NCBI RefSeq assembly: GCF_028858725.1
Contig: NC_084789.1
Span: 40,527,211-40,591,210, forward strand
Reading direction: 5' to 3'
Source: Colius striatus
Taxonomy: Eukaryota > Chordata > Aves > Coliiformes > Coliidae
Length of the DNA stretch: 64,000 nt
Part shown: piece by piece, positions 57,946 through 64,000 of the stretch
How the letters are laid out: each line of letters starts with the position of its first letter
How positions within the stretch are numbered: position 1 is the first letter of the stretch
Notes under the pieces: generated by a model
What the model was told of the DNA's origin: nothing
The model's database searches: none
What the model saw: only the letters and a program-made list of their open reading frames with translations
Translations under genes and position numbers: made by a program

Positions 57946-60101
57946 TCAAGTAGTGGTTTCCTTATATGACGGAGGAGGAGACCCATTTCCAGTTCCATTT
58001 CTGGTCATCTCATTCATTAATCTGCGGGTGTTGAGCTTTTCTCTGGTAATGGTTCCTAAAATATACTTGTAAACTATATAAATTATCATCAACAGTATAA
58101 CAAACATAATTACATATTGGATGACCGAGGAAATCCACCCAGAGACCTGGAGCCCCAATGAATCAAATATTGCTCCTATCCAATTATGTTGAGCTTCTTC
58201 TTCAATTTCTTTGGTTTCGTTTTCAACCTTTTCCAATTGTAAAATATCTTTTTCTACTTCGATTGTCATGTTTGGAATATGGATACAGCAGTGATCAATT
58301 CTTTTGCTCAGGTAACCACAGACCCCATGTTCCCGCAGCAGCAACATGTCTAAGGCCATTCTATTCTGCAAAGTCATTCTGCTAGTTGCCTGTGGCTGCA
58401 AATTCATATCCTTAAACCCTTTCTTGGTGGCTGCTGCTAATCTTTCAGTCTGGCCTAGTAGCTTATACAACATTTCCCTATTACGGTAGGATGCAACCTG
58501 TGCAAACAAAGACTCTAAAGCCCAGCCAAATTTTACTCCATCACTTGGTTCATGCCACTCATCTTCTACCTTGATATCATCACCTATTTCCCTTTTCTTC
58601 CGAGCTATCCTCGTTTCTAATTTAGATTGTCTCCAAAATGGGCACAATGTGGGAACTCCCAATGTTATTTGAGTTACTGGACCATCAATTGGTAAATGGG
58701 TGGTCCATTGCCCATGACCCATAACCCAAACTAAGTTTCCTGGACTTCTGATTGTAGTGGATTTGCAACTAATGACCCTTTTTCCATACATCCCTTTCTC
58801 ATGTACATCTCCCTTTATTTTGTCTTTAATCATATGATTGTATCCCCGACATTCACACCCCCATTTCAGCAGAATTCTCACAGGGACTAAACCTATCTGA
58901 CTCTCTGGGGAGTCACAAGTAAAAACTTTCGTACAGTTCTATATTTCCTTCTGATCACTGGATGGTCTCACGGAAGTGTATGTAGCCATCACACTATCGT
59001 GAGTCTGATCTTTCTCCCCTGTCCATTGTATACACCATTGTACTGGACCTAGGTAACTATATGATTCCAACAAACCAGGTCCCCATACTGTGTCCCATTC
59101 ATCTTCCAAAGATTGTTGTCGTGTAACATTCTGGCAGATCTCTTCATTCCTAATCTTTTCAACTTTTATTCTTGTGCTACTACACCAATATCCAATTATT
59201 GGAATAGTACCATCTACTGTACAGCAACCTTTAATATTGCCACCTCTCCCATAAGGACCTGTTCTAACCCATCTATAATACCCCGGCAATGATCTACACT
59301 CTTTTTCCGTTAAATCCCCCTTTATTAAACACCCATTTATCCACTCTTCATACTTTATTGATACTTGCCTGCAATTCCAAGTAAAATTAACAGAGGTTTC
59401 TGGCATGGTTGTTATTGGAATAATTCCCCAGGGTATAGGTTCACCTGCAGCCTGAGGTAGTGGCAAACATGCTGTAATCTTAGATACATTCTGAATCATT
59501 CCAAAATCTCTAATCAACCCGACCACTAAGTTTTCCTGTCCTTCATCTCCATGGAAGTTTATTGTCCCATTTCCTAGATCCCGTATTCTCCTTCGGCTAT
59601 ATTTGCCTCTAATTAATGATACTAACATCCTAGAGTGGGCCCACCACGCATCTTTGGCTATCCGACACCAATTATCTCTCTTTCCTGTATATCCCTATTC
59701 CAAATAGTGACAATACTTGCATTAATTCGTTTTGATCCTTGTGTCCAAACCACAATCATCTCCTCAGCTCCAGCTCCCTGGTCGTTCGTAACTCCACAGG
59801 TCAAGTTTACATCCATTCCCTCCATGACAGCAACCACCGGTTCTGTAATAGTCACAAGTACAAACCCATCAACAGGTACAAATTTCAACAATACTAATAT
59901 CACAATAATCAGAAATGCGGTTTTGCTCGGAATATCATTCGAGTTGGGGATACTACTTGGGTTTCCCATTTGGTTGGAACCTTCTTGACTCGAATGTAGT
60001 GAATCCAAGTGTCGGTTCCTGCTACCTTCACAGCTGTGAAAGTTGTCAGGATCACCTGATGGGGACCGTCCCATGTCTCTCTCAGTGGGTCTGTGAACCA
60101 A
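57946..60101 (-). pseudogene. Gammaretrovirus-like env, broken
   Basis: Three pieces: 59,658–60,101 (signal-like FLIIVILVLLKFVPVDG and surface-subunit start), 58,939–59,628 (surface subunit) and 57,946–58,881 (end of the surface subunit plus transmembrane subunit). A frameshift near 59,640 separates the first two and an in-frame TAG at 58,939 separates the last two. A furin-type ARKKRE precedes the transmembrane subunit. That subunit has LQNRMALDMLLLREHGVCGY, a cysteine motif with CC nine residues after the first Cys, an anchor (MFVILLMIIYIVYKYIL) and a cytoplasmic tail with PPPSY. The start overlaps the end of pol, as in gammaretroviruses. Confidence 0.87.
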
Positions 60102-61156
60102 TTCTTCACATAGACCTGATCTCCCGGTTGAATATCATGCACTGGATTTTCCAGCGGGAGCGGCTGATTCCATTGAAGGGCACCCGTAAAGCGTTGAGAA
60201 CTCTATTGAGCGACATAACATAGTTAAAATCACCTGGTCTCCCGATACATGCGGGTCTCCTTTTAACACGGTGGCTTGCCGTACAGTATCTCGTACGGAC
60301 TTACTCCTATCCTTTCCCTAGGTTTTATCCTAATCCTAAGTAACGCTAACGGCAAAGCTTGGGGCCACTGAAGTTTGGCCTCCTGACATATCTTTTTGAT
60401 ATGATTTTTCAATGTTTGGTTCATCCTTTCTACTTGACCACTAGACTGGGGTCTCCATGGAGTGTGTAAATTCCAGGTAATGTCTAACGTCCTAGCCACC
60501 TCCTGAACTATCCCTGCCACAAAATGTGGGCCTCTATCTGATGATAATCCCAGTGGTACTCCAAATCTAGGTATTATTTCTTTCAACAAAGTTTTCACCA
60601 CTTCATTCGCTTGGTTTGTTCTACAAGGGAAGGCTTCTGGCCACCCCGAAAAGGTGCACACATACACCAACAGGTATTTAAGTCCCTGAGCCCTTGGAAG
60701 TTCTGAAAAGTCGACCTGCCAATAATCTCTAGGCTCTGGTCCTATTTGTAATTTTCCCAACTGCACCTGTTTCCTTACAATAGGATTATTCTTTAAACAA
60801 ACTGGGCACATGGCATTCACCCTTTTCGCCAGCGTTAACATTTGGTTGGAAATTATTTCCTTTTTCAAAAATTTTACCAAAACCTCCGCTCCCCAATGGC
60901 ATTTATTGTGTTCAGTCTCTAATATGGACTTCATAACATTTTTGGGTGTCACCACTTGTCCCGTTGTCATTACATACCATCCAATTGCATTCTTCTGGGC
61001 CTTCAGATATGTCGCCAATTTCTCATCATCGGCAGAATAGCTCGGTTCCCGAATCATATAACAAGAAACAGGGCTCACCTTGGTTGGTATTAAAGCCATC
61101 TGAGTCCAAACCTGTCGAGCAGCTTCTTTAGCAGTGATGTCTGCTAGTTCATTCCC
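59909..61156 (-). pseudogene. ERV integrase, with stops
   Basis: The zinc region has HNKCHWG and CPVC. The catalytic core shows all three acids: YWQVDFSELPR, SSDRGPHFVAG and SSGQVERMNQTLK. A TAA after GKPPC (about 60,260) and a TAG near 60,207 split off the C-terminal domain (PGDQVYVKNW to GPHQVILTT). A TGA at 61,157–61,159 separates it from RNase H in the same frame. Confidence 0.9.
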
Positions 61157-61801
61157 TCAATATATCTTTCCTTCTTCTTTATGATGTCCCCTGATGTGCA
61201 TTACTGCTACCTTTTCTGGTTTATGTACCGCATCCAACAGGGCGAGAACTTCCGATCTATGTTTTATCATAGTCCCTTGTGAGTTTAACAGTTCCCATTC
61301 CTTCCACAAGGCACCATGAACATGTACAACTCCAAAGGCATATTTCGAGTCAGTCCATATATTTACCTTCTTTCTGGTACTCAAAATTAATGCCCTGGTT
61401 AGTCCAATTATTTCTGCCTTTTGAGCAGATATCCCAGGGGCTAAAGCCTTTGCTTCAATCACTTGTGCAGCTGTGACCACCGCATATCCCGCATACCTGG
61501 TTCCATTTTCCACAAAGCTAGATCCATTGGTAAAGAGATCCCAATCTGAATCTTCTAACGGTGTGTCCTTTAGGTCTGCTCGGCTCGCATACACCTGTTC
61601 AACTGTTTCTACACAGTCATGAACCAGCTCCCCTTCTTCCTGTTTACTGCGAAGAAATCCTGCTGGGTTGATATGGTTAGTTATCTTAAGTTCCACATCA
61701 TCTTGTTCTCTTAATATAGCTTGATATTGTAACATTCTGCTGGATGATAACCAGTGACCCCCCCTTTTGTTCCAGGACAGCCAAGACCATATGGGGCACA
61801 A
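61157..61801 (-). pseudogene. ERV RNase H domain
   Basis: The domain reads DWDLFTNGSSFVENG, SAQKAEIIGLTRAL and VNIWTDSKYAFG. The first catalytic Asp of the family reads Asn (codon 61,526–61,528). It is joined to the reverse transcriptase through a frame change at a seven-base C run (61,748–61,754). Confidence 0.88.
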
Positions 61802-63425
61802 AGACCTCCATTTTCCTTCCCAAAGTCAGTTTTCGGGCTTCCTGTATGAGGATCACTGTGGCCGTAACTGCCCTCAAGCATGACGGCCAACCAGCACTAA
61901 CATTGTCCAGTTGTTTTGAAAAATATCCCACTGGGCGTTTCCATGACCCTATTTTCTGGGTCAACACTCCCAGAGTCAGATTCTGCCTTTCATTTACATA
62001 AAGTTGAAAATCCTTATTTAAGTCCGGCAACCCTAAGGCAGGTGCTTCTTTCAGAACTTGTTTTAGCTCCTGAAAGGCTCTTTTCCTTTGTGGACTCCAT
62101 TCCAATTGGGGCTCCTTCAAAGCCTCATACAAGGGTTTGGCTAACAATCCAAAATTTAGAATCCACAGTCTACACCAACCAACCATTCCTAAAAATGATC
62201 TCAGTTCCTGATGGTTCCTTGGAAGGGGTATGGCACATATTGCCTCAATTCTGTTTGTGCCCAATCGTCTCTGACCTTGCATCAATTCACATCCCAAATA
62301 AAGAACATTCTCTTTGAGGAGCTGGGCCTTTTCCTTAGATACTCGATATCCTGCTTGTCCCAGCATATTCAGTAAGGCAATTGTAAGCTTCAGGCAAACT
62401 TCCTTTTCCTCAGTTGCCAACAGAATATCATCCACATACTGCAAAATCACATAAGAGAATGGAGATTCTCTTACCTGTTCGGTCTTCCATTCCTCCAACT
62501 CTTTGGCTAATTGATTTCCGAAAATAGTGGGGCTGTTTTTGAAACCCTGCGGAAGCCGTGTCCATGTCAGTTGTTTCTTCCTTCCCGAATTTGGATCTTC
62601 CCATTCAAATGCAAAATACTTCCTACTTGGTAATGCCAGCGGGATGCAGAAGAAGGCATCTTTCAAATCAATTACTGTAAACCATTTAAACCTTTCCGAC
62701 ACAGATGTTAACAGAGTATAAGGGTTAGCAACCACTGGGTGAATGTCCTTTACAATTTCATTTATGGCCCTTAAATCTTGCACTAGCCTATATTTACCAT
62801 TAGGCTTACTTACAGGAAAAATAGGAGTGTTATACTCAGATTCACATTCCTGTAAAATTCCTTGAATCAAAAATTGGGTTATCAGTGGAGCCACTCCTTT
62901 CCTAGCCTCCAACTTAATTGGATATTGTCTAACCCTAACCGGCTGGGCTCCTTCTTTCAGTTCTACAACAACAGGCTGGGCAGCTTTTGACTTTCCTGGG
63001 GTCCCTGTTTCCCATACCCAGGGTACAACTGCCTGATCTATTTCTTCTGGAATGGGAGTAGGTTCTATTTCCTTTATTACAAAAATTTTCCCAATTTCTT
63101 CATTTGGAATCTCCAATTTTACTCTCCCATTTTCAAATATTATTTTCACATTTAACAAAGACAATAAATCCCTTCCAAACAGGGGCTTGGGACAATTGGG
63201 CATATACAAAAATTGATGATCCAATTCCTTTCCCCCAAATTTCAAATTTAGAGGCTGCAAAAATGGTCTTTCTTCCAGCTGACCCATAGTCCCTACCACC
63301 TGTACGGTCGTATCACTTATTGGTCCCAGTCTTTTGTTGAGAACTGAATAAGTAGCTCCTGTATCAACTGTGAATTCCTGTTCTTTACCATTTATTTCTA
63401 ACCTTACCTTTAACCCTTGCTCTAG
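61735..63425 (-). pseudogene. ERV protease and reverse transcriptase
   Basis: After the gag stop the same frame continues with LEQGLKVRLEINGKEQEF, then VDTGATYSVLN (protease active-site DTGA) and LFGRDLLSLLN. The reverse transcriptase follows: LVQDLRAINEIV, WFTVIDLKDAFFCIPL, LPQGFKNSPTIF and YVDDILLATE, all motifs intact. The thumb and connection lead to a frame change at the G run near 61,750. Over 530 codons are open, so this is the best preserved viral frame in the window. Confidence 0.93.
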
Positions 63426-63428
63426 TCA
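63422..63428 (-). promoter_or_regulatory. Gag–Pol stop codon in readthrough context
   Basis: The minus strand reads AGC TGA CTA GAG. UGA-CUAG is a known strong stop-codon readthrough context. Gag and pol are in one frame across it, as expected for suppression-type gammaretroviruses. Confidence 0.75.
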
Positions 63429-64000
63429 GCTCTGATTTTGGTAATTCCCCAAAACCAGGGCTTGGGCGACATCTGCCGGAGGCATAGGATAACTACCCAT
63501 TGTCCCGGCGCCACCCTCCATTCCATTTTTCACAGGACATTCATTTTTCCAATGTCCTATCTGTCGACAAAAAGCACACTGATTAAAACCTAACTTTCCT
63601 TGGTTAGGGTTTCCCATTCGAAATCCCCCTCTTCCCTGACCATAACCACCTCTTCCTTGGGCAGAGCCTTAAAACCATTTCCTTTTCTGTAGTATCCATA
63701 ATTGTATCCAATAAAACTTGCAAGTCATTCCAATCAGGATTCTGAGTTTTCATTACCATCTTAACCACTCGCGCTACTCGTTCAGGGTCCTCCCGATAAC
63801 TACCAGCTGACTGTTTCCAAATCACCAGGTCGCTAGGAGAGAATGGAACCTTTATTAATACCTTCCCTCCTTGGGGTCCCATTGCTTCCCGTAAAGGAGC
63901 TATTAGCTGAGGCTCTCCCTGATTCCTTCTACCTTGTCTGGTACGTTCTGCAAGGGGGTTCTCTGTATATTTCAGTGACTCGCCGGAGAGGGAGTCTGAG
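63426..64000 (-). pseudogene. ERV gag C-terminal part, partial at window edge
   Basis: Open from the edge (GESLKYTENPLAERTRQG) through a capsid-like start (VPFSPSDLVIWKQSAGSY, NPDWNDLQVLLDTIMDTTEK). It breaks near 63,665, where most of capsid is deleted. Nucleocapsid resumes (RGGYGQGRGGFRMGNPNQ) with one CCHC knuckle, CAFCRQIGHWKNEC, as in gammaretroviruses. It stops at TGA (63,426–63,428), directly followed in frame by the protease. Confidence 0.87.

Overview
This window is from a bird genome. CR1 LINEs in every state, several avian-type endogenous retroviruses (ERVs) and the gene order TOP2A–GJD3–RARA–CDC6 all point that way. The block matches the human 17q21 neighbourhood (CDC6–RARA–GJD3–TOP2A) read in the opposite direction. 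I cannot name the species from sequence alone.

Layout. 1–2.3 kb holds the 3' part of a deleted gag–env ERV (+). 2.3–7.9 kb is a stack of a CR1 tail, an env-less ERVK-like pol remnant and a CR1 element split by a solo LTR. 8.1–22.1 kb is a TOP2A pseudogene (+): 14 recognisable exons carry five stop codons and several frameshifts, and the exons for the catalytic tyrosine are replaced by ERV sequence. A nearly full-length CR1 (13.8–17.9 kb) and an ERVL-type solo LTR (20.5–21.4 kb) sit in its introns, and a CR1 tail sits inside one exon. 22.4–25.7 kb is repeats. 27.0–27.5 kb is a broken GJD3 connexin gene (+). 28.2–47.3 kb is RARA (−): all eight coding exons of the alpha-1 form are open with correct splice sites (1368 bp, 455 aa). 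An internal CpG island carries a DR5 retinoic-acid response element and an alpha-2-type first exon with a frame break. 49.3–50.4 kb is the 3' end of CDC6 (−). 50.5–57.3 kb is CR1 with a complete 4.4-kb non-autonomous gag–env provirus inserted. 57.3–64.0 kb is the 3' two-thirds of a gammaretrovirus-like provirus (−) that runs off the window edge.

How it fits together. Three of the four host genes show damage (TOP2A and GJD3 clearly, CDC6 by one frameshift) and more than half of the two flanks is retroelement, yet RARA alpha-1 is open. This suggests a low-recombination copy of the locus, such as a W-linked or germline-restricted paralogue or an old segmental duplication, with functional copies elsewhere. 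That is inference. Several frame breaks fall in G/C or A homopolymers, so some may be consensus errors; the TOP2A and GJD3 stop codons cannot be explained that way.
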